Positions 27,091 through 36,272 are shown, counted from the stretch's first letter. The stretch is DNA of 64,000 nt from Flavobacterium aquiphilum (GCF_027111335.1 NZ_CP114288.1:496001-560000); one strand, 5' to 3'. Notes: a model not told the origin generated them from the sequence alone. Program-made: numbers and translations.

Positions 27091-28245
27091 ATGGTGATTT
27101 CCAACAAAGCACTTAGATTTATTATAGCGACTTTCGTTATATGTCTTCCTTTAATTAGTATGGCAAACCCTGAAAAGGACTCTACAGCAGTTGAAACTGT
27201 AGTTGCACATGAAGGAGTTGAAGCAAACCACGAAGCACATGCTGAGCCAACAGATGTGAAGTCAAAAGTAAAAGCATTTGTAAAACACCACGTTTTAGAT
27301 TCACACGAATTTTCTTTTTTCCAAGATGACGAAACAGGAAAGTACTATGGTTTTTCATTACCTATTATTATTTGGGATAATGGATTGCAAATTTTCTCTT
27401 CTTCAAAATTTGAGCACGGAGAAGCTGTTGCCGAATCAAATGGAAACTACTACAAATTGAACCACCACGACGGTAAAATCTATAAGACTGATGCTAGTGG
27501 TACAATTACTGAAGATGAGAAAACAGGTCATCCAACAAATGAGCGTGTTTTGGATTTTTCAATCACAAAATCGGTTTTGGCTATAATGATTGCTGCTGTT
27601 TTGATGTTTATCATTTTTACAAGTCTGGCAAAATCTTATGCTAAAAATAACGGAATCGCTGCAGGAGGTGCTCGTATTTTTGAGCCGCTTGTATTGTTTA
27701 TTCGTGACGATATTGCAATTCCTAATATTGGAGAGAAACACTATAAAAAGTACATGAGTTATTTATTGACGATCTTCTTCTTTATTTTGTTTTTGAATAT
27801 TTTTGGTTTGATGCCATTCGGTGTTAATGTTACCGGAAACCTTACTATTACTTTTTCATTGGCAATCCTTACTTTTTTAATCACAAACTTTACTGCTAAG
27901 AAAGATTATTGGGGACATATCTTTTGGATGCCAGGTGTACCAAAACTAATGCGTATTGTTTTGGCTCCGATTGAATTGTTGGGAGTTTTCATTAAGCCTT
28001 TCTCATTGATGATTCGTTTGTACGCGAATATATTTGCGGGACACATCGTATTGATGAGTATTATTGGATTGATGTTTATTTTCAAAAGCTGGTTAGGAAG
28101 TAGTTTGTCATTTGGATTATCTTTTGCTCTTTCAATTCTTGAAATATTAGTAGCATTTTTACAAGCTTATATTTTCACGATGTTGTCTGCACTATATTTT
28201 GGTATGGCTGTAGAAGAGCATCACCATGAGGAAGCTCATCACTAA
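27091..28245 (+). CDS. atpB: ATP synthase F0 subunit a
   Basis: A protein of 384 residues. It is longer than the E. coli protein because of a signal peptide (cleavage after ISMA, about residue 25) and a His/Glu-rich N-terminal extension of about 130 residues, which is normal in Bacteroidota. The C-terminal half holds five to six helices with the essential arginine in FSLMIRLYANIFAGH, which lines the proton half-channels against the c-ring. The His-rich C-terminus reads EEHHHEEAHH. It is the first gene of the F0F1 operon after the promoter box. Confidence 0.95.
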   Translation: MVISNKALRFIIATFVICLPLISMANPEKDSTAVETVVAHEGVEANHEAHAEPTDVKSKVKAFVKHHVLDSHEFSFFQDDETGKYYGFSLPIIIWDNGLQIFSSSKFEHGEAVAESNGNYYKLNHHDGKIYKTDASGTITEDEKTGHPTNERVLDFSITKSVLAIMIAAVLMFIIFTSLAKSYAKNNGIAAGGARIFEPLVLFIRDDIAIPNIGEKHYKKYMSYLLTIFFFILFLNIFGLMPFGVNVTGNLTITFSLAILTFLITNFTAKKDYWGHIFWMPGVPKLMRIVLAPIELLGVFIKPFSLMIRLYANIFAGHIVLMSIIGLMFIFKSWLGSSLSFGLSFALSILEILVAFLQAYIFTMLSALYFGMAVEEHHHEEAHH

Positions 28246-28343
28246 AAGTTAGAATGAAGAGAATAGAAGTTGGAAGTAGTTCTGACTTCTAAATTCTGAC
28301 GTCTAACCCTAAAAAAGAATGTTTAATTTTTAATTTATATATT

Positions 28344-28535
28344 ATGCAAATTCCAACTATTGTAGGAGCAGGATTAATCGTAATCGGAGCAGGTTTAGGT
28401 ATTGGTAGAATCGGTGGTTCAGCAATGGACGCTATTGCTCGTCAACCAGAAGCTTCAGGAAAAATCCAAACAGCTATGCTTATTGCAGCTGCACTTATTG
28501 AAGGTATCGGTTTCGCTGCTTTATTCGCTGCGTAA
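28344..28535 (+). CDS. atpE: ATP synthase F0 subunit c
   Basis: A hairpin protein of 63 residues made of two glycine-rich helices joined by the polar loop RQPEASGK. The ion-carrying carboxylate is Glu in LIEGIGFAA. The Glu is followed by Gly and not by the Ser-x3-Tyr type ligands of sodium-coupled rings, so it is probably proton-coupled. It forms the rotating c-ring. It is followed 11 nt later by a strong hairpin. Confidence 0.95.
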   Translation: MQIPTIVGAGLIVIGAGLGIGRIGGSAMDAIARQPEASGKIQTAMLIAAALIEGIGFAALFAA

Positions 28536-28546
28536 TTAAAAAAAAG

Positions 28547-28579
28547 ACAATAGTTACAACGGTTGGTTGTAACTATTGT
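28547..28579 (+). promoter_or_regulatory. 14-bp perfect stem-loop directly after atpE
   Basis: The arms are ACAATAGTTACAAC and GTTGTAACTATTGT with a 5-nt GGTTG loop, followed by a weak T-run. It sits in the middle of the operon between atpE and atpF. It could stop part of the transcription or shield the atpE mRNA end, matching the need for many c subunits per complex. Confidence 0.6.
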
Positions 28580-28649
28580 TTTAATTAAATGTTGAAATTA
28601 TATTAAACAGATTAAATTTTATAAAATACAATCTACTAATTTATAAAAA

Positions 28650-29150
28650 ATGGAAAAGTTAATAAATCAGTTTGAGTTCGGTTTGTTTTTCTGGCAAGTA
28701 TTAATATTTGTTGGGTTAATATTGTTATTGAAAAAATTCGCTTGGAAACCTATTCTTGATGCTGTAAACGATAGAGAAGAAGGAATTAAAAATGCTTTGC
28801 TTTCTGCTGAAAATGCTAAAAAAGAAATGCAAAATTTACAAGCTGATAACCAACGTATTTTACAAGAAGCTAGATTAGAGCGTGACAACATGCTTAAAGA
28901 AGCTCGTGAAATGAAAGATAAAATGGTTGAAGATGCAAAAACTGAAGCTCAAGCACAAGGTCAAAAAATGATTGATCAGGCAAAAGTTGCTATCGAAAGC
29001 GAGAAAAACGCTGCTATGGCTGAATTGAAATTACAAGTTTCTTCTCTAGCTTTAGGAATTGCTGAAAAATTATTGAAAGAAGAATTGTCTAACAAAGAGA
29101 CTCAAACAAAATTAGTTGAGAAATTGTTAGAAGACGTAAAAATGAACTAA
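28650..29150 (+). CDS. atpF: ATP synthase F0 subunit b
   Basis: A protein of 166 residues. An N-terminal membrane helix (about residues 9-27, GLFFWQVLIFVGLILLLKKF) is followed by a long charged coiled coil rich in A, K, E and Q. The FAWKPILDAVNDREEGIKNAL segment is the typical hinge. It is the peripheral stalk that ties the a subunit to F1. The length is normal. It is followed after 2 nt by atpH. Confidence 0.95.
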   Translation: MEKLINQFEFGLFFWQVLIFVGLILLLKKFAWKPILDAVNDREEGIKNALLSAENAKKEMQNLQADNQRILQEARLERDNMLKEAREMKDKMVEDAKTEAQAQGQKMIDQAKVAIESEKNAAMAELKLQVSSLALGIAEKLLKEELSNKETQTKLVEKLLEDVKMN

Positions 29151-29152
29151 TC

Positions 29153-29686
29153 ATGGCAAGTACTAGAGCAGCAATTCGTTATGCAACCGCAATTTTAGAT
29201 TTATCCAATTCAAAAGGAGTATCTGAAGTTGTGAATAATGACATGAAATCTATTGCTTCAACGATTAAGGGTAATGAGGAATTGAATACTTTCATTCAAA
29301 ATCCAACCATTAAAGTAGAAGTGAAAGAGAAAGCACTTTTAGAAGTTTTTGCTAATGTTGACAATGTAACCAAAGGTTTGATTCATTTGTTATATGAAAA
29401 CAAAAGATTTGAAATCCTTGACGTTATTGCTGCAGAATATAGCAAATTATTTGATATCAAGAATAATGTTGAAGTAGTAAAAGTAACTACTGCTGTTCCG
29501 ATGGATGCAGCTCTTGAAGCTAAAGTTTTGGCTAAAGTGGCAACACTTTCTGATAAGAAAATCACAATCGAAAACACTGTAGATCCTTTTATCATTGGAG
29601 GATTTATATTAAGAATAGGCGATCAGCAATATAATGCTTCTATTGCCAACAGATTAAAAACATTAAAAAGAGAGTTAAGTAATTAG
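29153..29686 (+). CDS. atpH: ATP synthase F1 subunit delta
   Basis: A protein of 177 residues with an N-terminal six-helix domain that begins RAAIRYATAILDLS and a C-terminal part containing DPFIIGGFILRIGDQQYNAS. Both are signature segments of the delta/OSCP family. It joins the b-subunit stalk to the top of the alpha3-beta3 head. It begins 2 nt after atpF. Confidence 0.95.
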   Translation: MASTRAAIRYATAILDLSNSKGVSEVVNNDMKSIASTIKGNEELNTFIQNPTIKVEVKEKALLEVFANVDNVTKGLIHLLYENKRFEILDVIAAEYSKLFDIKNNVEVVKVTTAVPMDAALEAKVLAKVATLSDKKITIENTVDPFIIGGFILRIGDQQYNASIANRLKTLKRELSN

Positions 29687-29723
29687 TTTTATTACACAGT
29701 AAGTGTCTAAATTATAAATTAAG

Positions 29724-31301
29724 ATGGCGGAAATCAAACCAGCTGAAATTTCAGCGATATTAAGAAAGCAAGTAGAAGGTTTTGAGTCTGGTGCTACACT
29801 AGAGGAAGTGGGTACAGTGCTTCAAGTTGGAGATGGTATTGCTCTTATTTATGGGCTTTCAAATGTTCAATACGGGGAGTTAGTTGAGTTCGAAAACGGT
29901 TTAGAGGCAATCGTTTTGAACCTTGAGGATGACAATGTTGGGGTGGTACTTTTAGGACCTTCAACAGGAATCAAAGAAGGATCAACTGCAAAAAGAACAC
30001 AACGTATCGCTTCTCTTAGAACAGGAGAAGGAATGGTAGGACGTGTAGTGAACACTCTTGGTTTTCCAATTGATGGAAAAGGACCAATCAGTGGTGAATT
30101 ATTCGAAATGCCTTTGGAAAGAAAAGCTCCTGGAGTTATTTTCCGTCAACCAGTAACCGAGCCTTTGCAAACAGGTGTAAAAGCGGTTGATGCTATGATC
30201 CCAGTTGGTCGTGGACAACGTGAGTTGGTTATTGGTGACCGTCAAACAGGTAAATCTACTGTTTGTATCGATACCATCTTAAATCAAAAAGAATTTTACG
30301 ATGCAGGAAAACCTGTATTTTGTATCTATGTTGCTATTGGTCAAAAAGCTTCAACTGTTGCGGCTATCGCTAAAACATTAGAAGAAAAAGGAGCTATGGC
30401 TTATACTGTGATCGTTGCTGCTAATGCTTCTGATCCAGCTCCAATGCAAGTTTATGCTCCTTTCGCAGGTGCTGCAATTGGAGAGTACTTCAGAGATTCA
30501 GGTCGTCCGGCTTTAATTGTTTATGATGACTTGTCTAAACAAGCTGTTGCTTACCGTGAGGTTTCTCTTTTATTAAGAAGACCACCGGGACGTGAGGCTT
30601 ATCCTGGAGACGTTTTCTACTTACACTCTCGTTTATTAGAAAGAGCTTGTAAAGTTATCGCTGATGACAGTATCGCTAAAAATATGAACGATTTACCAGA
30701 TTCTTTGAAAGGAATCGTAAAAGGTGGAGGTTCATTGACTGCTTTACCAATTATCGAAACTCAAGCGGGTGACGTATCTGCATATATCCCAACAAACGTA
30801 ATTTCTATTACTGACGGTCAAATTTTCTTGGATGGAGATTTGTTTAACTCTGGGGTTCGTCCTGCAATCAACGTAGGTATCTCTGTATCTCGTGTTGGAG
30901 GTAACGCTCAAATTAAATCAATGAAAAAAGTATCTGGTACTTTGAAATTGGATCAAGCACAATTCCGTGAATTGGAAGCGTTCGCTAAATTCGGTTCTGA
31001 TCTTGATGCCGTTACATTAAACGTAATTGAAAAAGGAAAAAGAAACGTTGAAATCTTGAAACAAGGTTTGAACGACCCTTATACAGTTGAAGACCAAATT
31101 GCAATTATCTATGCTGGATCTAAAAACTTATTAAGAAATGTTCCTGTTGCTAAAGTAAAAGAATTCGAGAAAGATTTCTTGGAGTTCATGAACAATAAGC
31201 ACAGAGCTACTCTTGATGCTTTGAAAGCAGGAAAATTGACAGATGAAATTACAGATGTAATTGAATCAGTTGCAAAAGAAGTTTCAGCGAAATATAACTA
31301 A
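29724..31301 (+). CDS. atpA: ATP synthase F1 subunit alpha
   Basis: A protein of 525 residues with the N-terminal beta-barrel, the Walker [10 protein letters not shown] and the arginine-finger region [17 protein letters not shown], which is the alpha/beta family signature. It carries the non-catalytic nucleotide site. Codon use is biased and regular, as expected for a highly expressed gene. A 13-bp stem-loop separates it from atpG. The beta and epsilon genes (atpD, atpC) are not in this window. Confidence 0.97.
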   Translation: MAEIKPAEISAILRKQVEGFESGATLEEVGTVLQVGDGIALIYGLSNVQYGELVEFENGLEAIVLNLEDDNVGVVLLGPSTGIKEGSTAKRTQRIASLRTGEGMVGRVVNTLGFPIDGKGPISGELFEMPLERKAPGVIFRQPVTEPLQTGVKAVDAMIPVGRGQRELVIGDRQTGKSTVCIDTILNQKEFYDAGKPVFCIYVAIGQKASTVAAIAKTLEEKGAMAYTVIVAANASDPAPMQVYAPFAGAAIGEYFRDSGRPALIVYDDLSKQAVAYREVSLLLRRPPGREAYPGDVFYLHSRLLERACKVIADDSIAKNMNDLPDSLKGIVKGGGSLTALPIIETQAGDVSAYIPTNVISITDGQIFLDGDLFNSGVRPAINVGISVSRVGGNAQIKSMKKVSGTLKLDQAQFRELEAFAKFGSDLDAVTLNVIEKGKRNVEILKQGLNDPYTVEDQIAIIYAGSKNLLRNVPVAKVKEFEKDFLEFMNNKHRATLDALKAGKLTDEITDVIESVAKEVSAKYN

Positions 31302-31314
31302 TTTAGTGAAAAGT

Positions 31315-31346
31315 GAAATGTGAATAGTTTTGGCTATTCACATTTC
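31315..31346 (+). repeat. 13-bp stem-loop between atpA and atpG
   Basis: The arms are GAAATGTGAATAG and CTATTCACATTTC with a TTTTGG loop. A third copy of the same word (TTCACATTTCACT) follows at 31350-31362, so this is a small repeat-built spacer. No T-tract follows, so it is not an obvious terminator. Confidence 0.7.
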
Positions 31347-31372
31347 GCGATTCACATTTCACTATAAATATA

Positions 31373-32233
31373 ATGGCAAATTTAAAGGAAATCCGTAATA
31401 GAATTACTTCCATTTCATCTACGATGCAAATTACATCGGCGATGAAAATGGTTTCTGCAGCAAAGCTAAAGAAAGCACAAGATGCGATTACAGCTATGCG
31501 CCCTTATGCCGAAAAATTAACGGAATTATTACAAAATCTTTCTGCATCACTTGATGGTGATGTTGGAGGAGAATTTACTACACAGCGTGAAGTAAAAAAA
31601 GTATTAATTGTTGCGATTACTTCTAACAGAGGTTTGTGCGGTGCATTTAATACTAATGTAATTAAGGAAGCTAAAAGCCGTTCTGAATATTATGAAGGTA
31701 AACAAGTTGATGTTTTTGCCATTGGTAAAAAAGGAAACGATATTTTATCTAAAACGTCAACGGTAATTGAAAATCAAAGTTCAATTTTTGATAACTTAAC
31801 TTTTGACAATGTTGCAGCTATTGCAGAAACATTAACTCAAAAATTTGTTTCGGGTGAATATGATAAAATTGAATTGGTTTACAATCAATTTAAAAATGCT
31901 GCGACACAAATTGTTCAGGTTGAACAGTTTTTGCCATTAGCACCTATTCAATCCGATAAAGCTAATGCAGCTGCAGATTATATTTTCGAGCCAGCAAAAG
32001 ATGAAATCGTTTTGACTTTGATTCCAAAAGCATTGAAAACACAATTATACAAAGGTATTCGTGATTCATTTGCTTCTGAGCACGGTGCGCGTATGACCGC
32101 AATGCACAAAGCAACTGATAATGCAACTGAGTTGAGAGACCAATTGAAATTGACTTACAACAAAGCACGTCAGGCGGCGATTACTAACGAAATCCTTGAG
32201 ATTGTTGGTGGAGCAGAAGCTTTGAAAGGATAA
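31373..32233 (+). CDS. atpG: ATP synthase F1 subunit gamma
   Basis: A protein of 286 residues. The N-terminal helix (ANLKEIRNRITSISSTMQIT, then SAMKMVSAAKLKKAQ) and the C-terminal helix (MHKATDNATELRDQLKLTYN, then KARQAAITNEILEIVGGAEA) form the rotor coiled coil, and both are highly conserved. ITSNRGLCGAFNTN is the central domain signature. It is the last gene of the operon and is followed by a strong terminator. Confidence 0.97.
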   Translation: MANLKEIRNRITSISSTMQITSAMKMVSAAKLKKAQDAITAMRPYAEKLTELLQNLSASLDGDVGGEFTTQREVKKVLIVAITSNRGLCGAFNTNVIKEAKSRSEYYEGKQVDVFAIGKKGNDILSKTSTVIENQSSIFDNLTFDNVAAIAETLTQKFVSGEYDKIELVYNQFKNAATQIVQVEQFLPLAPIQSDKANAAADYIFEPAKDEIVLTLIPKALKTQLYKGIRDSFASEHGARMTAMHKATDNATELRDQLKLTYNKARQAAITNEILEIVGGAEALKG

Positions 32234-32252
32234 ATTAAAATACATAAATACG

Positions 32253-32280
32253 AAAAAAGAGCCATTTGGCTCTTTTTTTT
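32253..32280 (+). terminator. Intrinsic terminator of the ATP synthase operon
   Basis: The arms are AAAAAAGAGCCA and TGGCTCTTTTTT with a TT loop and a long T-run, 20 nt after the atpG stop codon. Confidence 0.9.
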
Positions 32281-32290
32281 TGCTTGTTTT

Positions 32291-32550
32291 TAAAGGAACA
32301 AATAGCTTTATAATCCTTTAGCTCCGTATTTGTTTGGAATCTTAGCTTTCCCAATGGCTTTGTTTTTTGGAGGGACAAATAGCTTTATAAACCTCTATGC
32401 TCCGTTTTTTATAGGTGAAACTTAGCTTTACCCGTGCTCGTTTTGTGGGGGACGATAGCTTTATAAACCCCTATGCTCTGTTTTTTTATGGATGAAACTT
32501 AGCTTTACCCATGCTTTGTTTTGTGGGGACAAATTAGCTTTATAAACCCC
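32291..32550. repeat. Tandem array of ~77-bp units (about 3.4 copies) with ~38-bp sub-units
   Basis: The word TAGCTTTATAA recurs at about 32303, 32380, 32456 and (as TTAGCTTTATAA) 32534, giving periods of 77, 76 and 79 bp. Half-way in each unit a related word, CTTAGCTTTMCC, occurs at about 32341, 32421 and 32499, each followed by ATGCTYYGTTTT-like sequence. The unit is thus itself a diverged doublet. Most of the 460-bp gap between atpG and the GNAT gene is this array. It has no open frame and no spacer-repeat pattern of a CRISPR. Confidence 0.85.
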
Positions 32551-32660
32551 TTTTCTAATTTTAACATTACAAATATCAATCATTTATTGAGTTCTTGCAA
32601 TACCCACTTTTAGTGATTTTTAATAAAATTTCGTCACTTTTCTGAATGGCTTTTTTTGGT

Positions 32661-32668
32661 TATTTTTG
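32661..32668 (+). promoter_or_regulatory. -7 box TATTTTTG for the GNAT gene
   Basis: An exact TAnnTTTG match 27 nt before the TTG start at 32695. It lies inside the alternative frame start at 32656, so it excludes that start. Confidence 0.45.
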
Positions 32669-32694
32669 TTCTACAAATTTTAAATATAATTCAA

Positions 32695-33132
32695 TTGAAA
32701 GTTGTCGAACTCACCACGGTTTCTGAAATGCTTGATCAAATTGAGACAATGAAGCATTTGTATCCCAAACTTACTTTGGAGAGATATGAGGATTATTTAC
32801 AAGAAATGGTTCCTCATAACTACAAGCAGGTTGCGGTTTTTGAAAATGAAATTTGTATTGGATTATCTGGTTTTTGGACAGCTATGAAAATTTGGACAGG
32901 CAAATACATAGAAATTGATAATTTCATAGTTCATTCAGAGCAACGGTCTAAAGGAGTTGGAAAAATGATGACTGATTATCTTGATAGTAAAGCAAAAGCC
33001 GAAGGTTGTAATGCCATTGTTTTAGATGCTTTCACTGGAAATTTCACTGCCCACAGGTTTTATTATAATCAGGGATATAACCCAAGAGGTTTTCATTTTG
33101 TAAAAATGTTGAACGAGGAGGGATTAACCTAA
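32695..33132 (+). CDS. GNAT family N-acetyltransferase
   Basis: A protein of 145 residues with the single GNAT fold. The acetyl-CoA binding motif A is VHSEQRSKGVGKMMTDYL (R/Q-x2-G-x-G), followed by the C-terminal AHRFYYNQGYNPRGFHF motif B with its conserved tyrosine. The substrate is unknown and could be a protein, an amine or an antibiotic. The start used is TTG at 32695, giving MKVVELTTVSEM, because the promoter box at 32661 overlaps the only earlier start. A hairpin follows at 33169. Confidence 0.85.
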   Translation: MKVVELTTVSEMLDQIETMKHLYPKLTLERYEDYLQEMVPHNYKQVAVFENEICIGLSGFWTAMKIWTGKYIEIDNFIVHSEQRSKGVGKMMTDYLDSKAKAEGCNAIVLDAFTGNFTAHRFYYNQGYNPRGFHFVKMLNEEGLT

Positions 33133-33168
33133 TCTTTTTTTAGAAATTTAATTCAACAGCAAAAGTCC

Positions 33169-33195
33169 AAAAATAACCAAAGAATGGTTATTTTT
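33169..33195 (+). terminator. Hairpin after the GNAT gene, overlapping the next promoter
   Basis: The perfect 11-bp arms AAAAATAACCA and TGGTTATTTTT have a 5-nt loop, and the second arm supplies the T-run. The same bases include the -7 box of the next gene (33189-33196). Confidence 0.65.
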
Positions 33196-33196
33196 G
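33189..33196 (+). promoter_or_regulatory. -7 box TATTTTTG for the second flippase gene
   Basis: An exact TAnnTTTG match 29 nt before the TTG start at 33226. It overlaps the right arm of the terminator-like hairpin and lies after the earlier possible start at 33184, which it argues against. Confidence 0.45.
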
Positions 33197-33225
33197 CTTA
33201 CGTAATATTTAACAGAAAATTCATT

Positions 33226-34701
33226 TTGGGATTATATAAAAAGCTTTTTCAGCAAACGGCTATATATGGACTTGCCACAGTAATACCAAGGATGTTCACT
33301 TTCCTTTTGGTTCCGCTTTACACACACATGCTTCCAAAAGATGAATATGGTAAAGTATCTATCATTTTTGCCTGGATGATTTTTTTCAATGTTATTCTGG
33401 CCTATGGTATGGAAACCGCTTTTTTTAGATTTTATAATTCAGAGAAAAACAAAGACAGTGTAGTAGAGACGACAACTGTTTCTATCTTTTGGTCCACAAT
33501 TCTTTTTGTTTTCTTAGCATTATTATTTAGAGATACTCTGGCATCTTGGTCCGGAGTAGATACGCAATATGTCACTTATTCGATTTGGATTTTGGCATTG
33601 GATGCATTGGTAATTGTTCCTTTTTCTAAGTTGAGGGCAAACCAGAGGCCAATGTTTTATGCGGCAATCAAAATTGGGAACGTTGCTGTAAATCTGGTGT
33701 TCAATTTATTTTTTCTGCTCTATCTACCAAGTGTTTCGACATCACAGCCGGACAGTTTTCTGAGTTCTGTCTATATCGAAAACTTTCAGATTGGGTATAT
33801 TTTTCTAGCCAACATCATAGCGAGTTTTCTAACTTTTGTCGTGCTTTTTCCGGACTATTTTGCAATTAAATGGAAATTTGATTATGAACTTTGGAAGAGA
33901 ATGATGCGTTATGGATTGCCTATCATGGTTGCCGGAATTGCTTTTGCGATCAATGAACAATTTGACAAAATTCTTTTGGGTAAATTATTGCCTGACAATA
34001 TTGCCGATGAACAGGTAGGAGTTTATTCGGCTTGCTATAAATTGGGTCTGTTCATGGTGTTGTACAGAACAGCTTATACACTTGGAATTGAACCGTTCTT
34101 TTTTAGTCATGCTTCCAATGAAAAGGCACAGGAAACGTACGCGACGGTTACCAAATATTTTGTCATTTTTGGTTCTTTTATTTTATTGACGGTAATTGTT
34201 TTTGCCGATCTTTTGAAGCAAATCATGATTCCAAATTCAGCTTATTGGGAAGCGATGAATGTTGTTCCATTGATCATTTTGGCCAATTTCTTTTTGGGAA
34301 TTTACACCAATCTTTCTGTTTGGTATAAGCTTATTGACAAAACCTATGTTGGAGCCTATATTTCGATAGTAGGTGCAGCAGTAACATTGATTTTGAACTA
34401 TTTATTGATCCCTAAATACAGCTACATTGGTTCGGCAATTGCTACGATTTCAGCTTACGGAAGTATGATGTTTATTTCTTATTATCTCGGAAATAAATAC
34501 TATCCAATTCCTTACGACAAGAAAAAAATAGCTGGTTATTTGTCTCTATCTACCGGTTTTTCATGTATTTCCTTTTATGGATTTGGTGGGAATTATTTTG
34601 TTGGAATTTTGCTTTTGGCAATATTTTTAGGATTCATCTACTACAACGAAAAAGAAACACTTTTAAGAATTTTGAAAAGACCTGTTAAAAATCAGGACTA
34701 A
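33226..34701 (+). CDS. Oligosaccharide flippase family protein (second MOP-type exporter)
   Basis: A protein of 491 residues with about 14 membrane helices. The N-terminus LYKKLFQQTAIYGLATVIPR, then LVPLYTHMLPKDEYGKVSII, is typical of polysaccharide flippases of the MOP superfamily. In Flavobacteria I recall this gene just before dut and a sugar nucleotidyltransferase, as here, outside the capsule locus. It may therefore serve a core envelope glycan and not the variable polysaccharide. The start is taken as TTG at 33226, since the hairpin and promoter box cover the upstream alternative. Confidence 0.85.
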   Translation: MGLYKKLFQQTAIYGLATVIPRMFTFLLVPLYTHMLPKDEYGKVSIIFAWMIFFNVILAYGMETAFFRFYNSEKNKDSVVETTTVSIFWSTILFVFLALLFRDTLASWSGVDTQYVTYSIWILALDALVIVPFSKLRANQRPMFYAAIKIGNVAVNLVFNLFFLLYLPSVSTSQPDSFLSSVYIENFQIGYIFLANIIASFLTFVVLFPDYFAIKWKFDYELWKRMMRYGLPIMVAGIAFAINEQFDKILLGKLLPDNIADEQVGVYSACYKLGLFMVLYRTAYTLGIEPFFFSHASNEKAQETYATVTKYFVIFGSFILLTVIVFADLLKQIMIPNSAYWEAMNVVPLIILANFFLGIYTNLSVWYKLIDKTYVGAYISIVGAAVTLILNYLLIPKYSYIGSAIATISAYGSMMFISYYLGNKYYPIPYDKKKIAGYLSLSTGFSCISFYGFGGNYFVGILLLAIFLGFIYYNEKETLLRILKRPVKNQD

Positions 34702-34739
34702 CAAATTCATCATACAATACTATTTATATTTAGAAAATA

Positions 34740-35174
34740 ATGACAATTAACATCATCAATAAATCACAGCACGCATTGCCAAATTATGAAACCATTGCTT
34801 CTGCTGGAATGGATTTAAGAGCTAATTTAACTGAATCGATAACCTTACAGCCTTTGGAAAGAGCCATTGTTAAAACTGGTCTTTTCATTGAATTGCCGAT
34901 TGGTTATGAGGCGCAGGTGCGACCAAGAAGCGGATTGGCAGCCAAAAATGGTATAACGGTGCTTAATGCTCCTGGAACTGTTGATGCCGATTATAGAGGT
35001 GAGATCGGGGTAATTTTGGTAAATTTATCCAATACTCCATTTGTTATCGAAAATGGAGAGCGAATTGCCCAACTGGTTATTGCCCAACATGAACGTGCCG
35101 AATGGATAGAAGTTGAGGAATTGACAGAAACTTCAAGAGGTGCCGGAGGATTTGGAAGTACAGGAGTGAAATAA
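34740..35174 (+). CDS. dut: dUTP diphosphatase
   Basis: A protein of 144 residues with all five trimeric dUTPase motifs: AGMDLRA (1), PRSGLAAK (2), [13 protein letters not shown] (3, with the catalytic Asp), [10 protein letters not shown] (4) and [10 protein letters not shown] (5, the C-terminal P-loop-like arm). It hydrolyses dUTP to dUMP, keeping uracil out of DNA and feeding dTMP synthesis. It follows the flippase gene after 38 nt. Confidence 0.97.
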   Translation: MTINIINKSQHALPNYETIASAGMDLRANLTESITLQPLERAIVKTGLFIELPIGYEAQVRPRSGLAAKNGITVLNAPGTVDADYRGEIGVILVNLSNTPFVIENGERIAQLVIAQHERAEWIEVEELTETSRGAGGFGSTGVK

Positions 35175-35261
35175 ATTCTCAATCACAGCCCTCAGTTTTT
35201 AAAATAGAAATTAATAATAGAAAGATTCTTATCACATCTTTTGATATAAAACCCCACTAAA

Positions 35262-36272
35262 ATGAAAATAATAGTACCAATGGCGGGACGCGGATCACGC
35301 CTTCGTCCACATACTTTAACCATTCCAAAACCTTTAATCCCAGTAGCAGGAAAACCTATCGTACACCGTTTGGTTGAAGATATCGCTGGTGTTTTAAATC
35401 AGGATATTGAAGAAATTGCTTTTATCATCCATGAAAGTTTTGGTAAAAAAGTGGAAGAAGATTTAATTGCAATTGCCCAAAAATTGGGAGCCAAAGGAAC
35501 AATCTATTACCAAAACGAAGCACTTGGAACAGGTCATGCTATTATGTGTGCCAAAGATTCTTTGAGCGGACCAGCAGTGATTGCTTATGCCGATACATTA
35601 ATTCGTGCTAATTTTGATTTGGACAAAAGTGCGGATAGTGTTATTTGGGTAAAACAAGTGGATCAACCAGAAGCTTTTGGCGTGGTAAACTTGAACGAAA
35701 ACAATGAAATAATCGAATTGGTTGAAAAACCAAAAGAATTTGTATCGGATCTTGCTGTGATCGGGATTTATTATTTTAAAGATGTTGCCGTTTTAAAAAA
35801 TGAATTACAATCAGTGCTAGATAATAACATTATTCATGGAGGCGAATATCAAATCAATGACGGAATTAAACAAATGATGGCAAAAGGAATGAAATTTGTT
35901 CCAGGAGAAGTTAATGAGTGGATGGATTGTGGAAACAAAGATGTTACCGTAGAAACTAATTCCAGAATGCTTGGTTTCCTTCATAATGATGGCGAAGAAT
36001 TGGTTGGAAAAAATGTAAAACTCGAAAATTCGACTATTATTCCTCCTTGTTATATAGGTGATGACGTGGTATTGATTAATGCTACTGTTGGACCTAATGT
36101 GTCATTGGGTAATGCTTGTCATGTACAAAACAGCTCAATTAAAAACAGTTTGGTTCAAACACATTCGCATATTAAAAATGCCAACTTGGACAATGCAATG
36201 ATCGGAAATCACGCCAGCTTTGATGGAAAATTTACGAATATAAGTATAGGCGATTATTCGGTTTTGGAATAA
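35262..36272 (+). CDS. Sugar phosphate nucleotidyltransferase with left-handed beta-helix tail
   Basis: A protein of 336 residues. The N-terminal 235 residues form a nucleotidyltransferase domain with the signature MAGRGSRLRPHTLTIPKPLIP (G-x-G-x-R-x3-T-x4-K). The rest is a hexapeptide-repeat beta helix (KLENSTIIPPCYIGDDVVLI, then NATVGPNVSLG). It makes an NDP-sugar from NTP and a sugar-1-phosphate. The substrate is probably glucose- or mannose-1-phosphate but cannot be fixed from sequence. It lies in a core envelope cluster and is followed by a terminator hairpin. Confidence 0.9.
   Translation: MKIIVPMAGRGSRLRPHTLTIPKPLIPVAGKPIVHRLVEDIAGVLNQDIEEIAFIIHESFGKKVEEDLIAIAQKLGAKGTIYYQNEALGTGHAIMCAKDSLSGPAVIAYADTLIRANFDLDKSADSVIWVKQVDQPEAFGVVNLNENNEIIELVEKPKEFVSDLAVIGIYYFKDVAVLKNELQSVLDNNIIHGGEYQINDGIKQMMAKGMKFVPGEVNEWMDCGNKDVTVETNSRMLGFLHNDGEELVGKNVKLENSTIIPPCYIGDDVVLINATVGPNVSLGNACHVQNSSIKNSLVQTHSHIKNANLDNAMIGNHASFDGKFTNISIGDYSVLE

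Noticed and set aside
26971..32250. Missing atpD and atpC as a sign of a broken ATP synthase operon
   Set aside because: In Flavobacteria the beta and epsilon genes commonly lie at a separate locus, so their absence here is expected.
32291..32550. Possible CRISPR array
   Set aside because: The repeats adjoin one another with no unique spacers, copies are diverged, and no cas gene is near. It is a simple tandem array.
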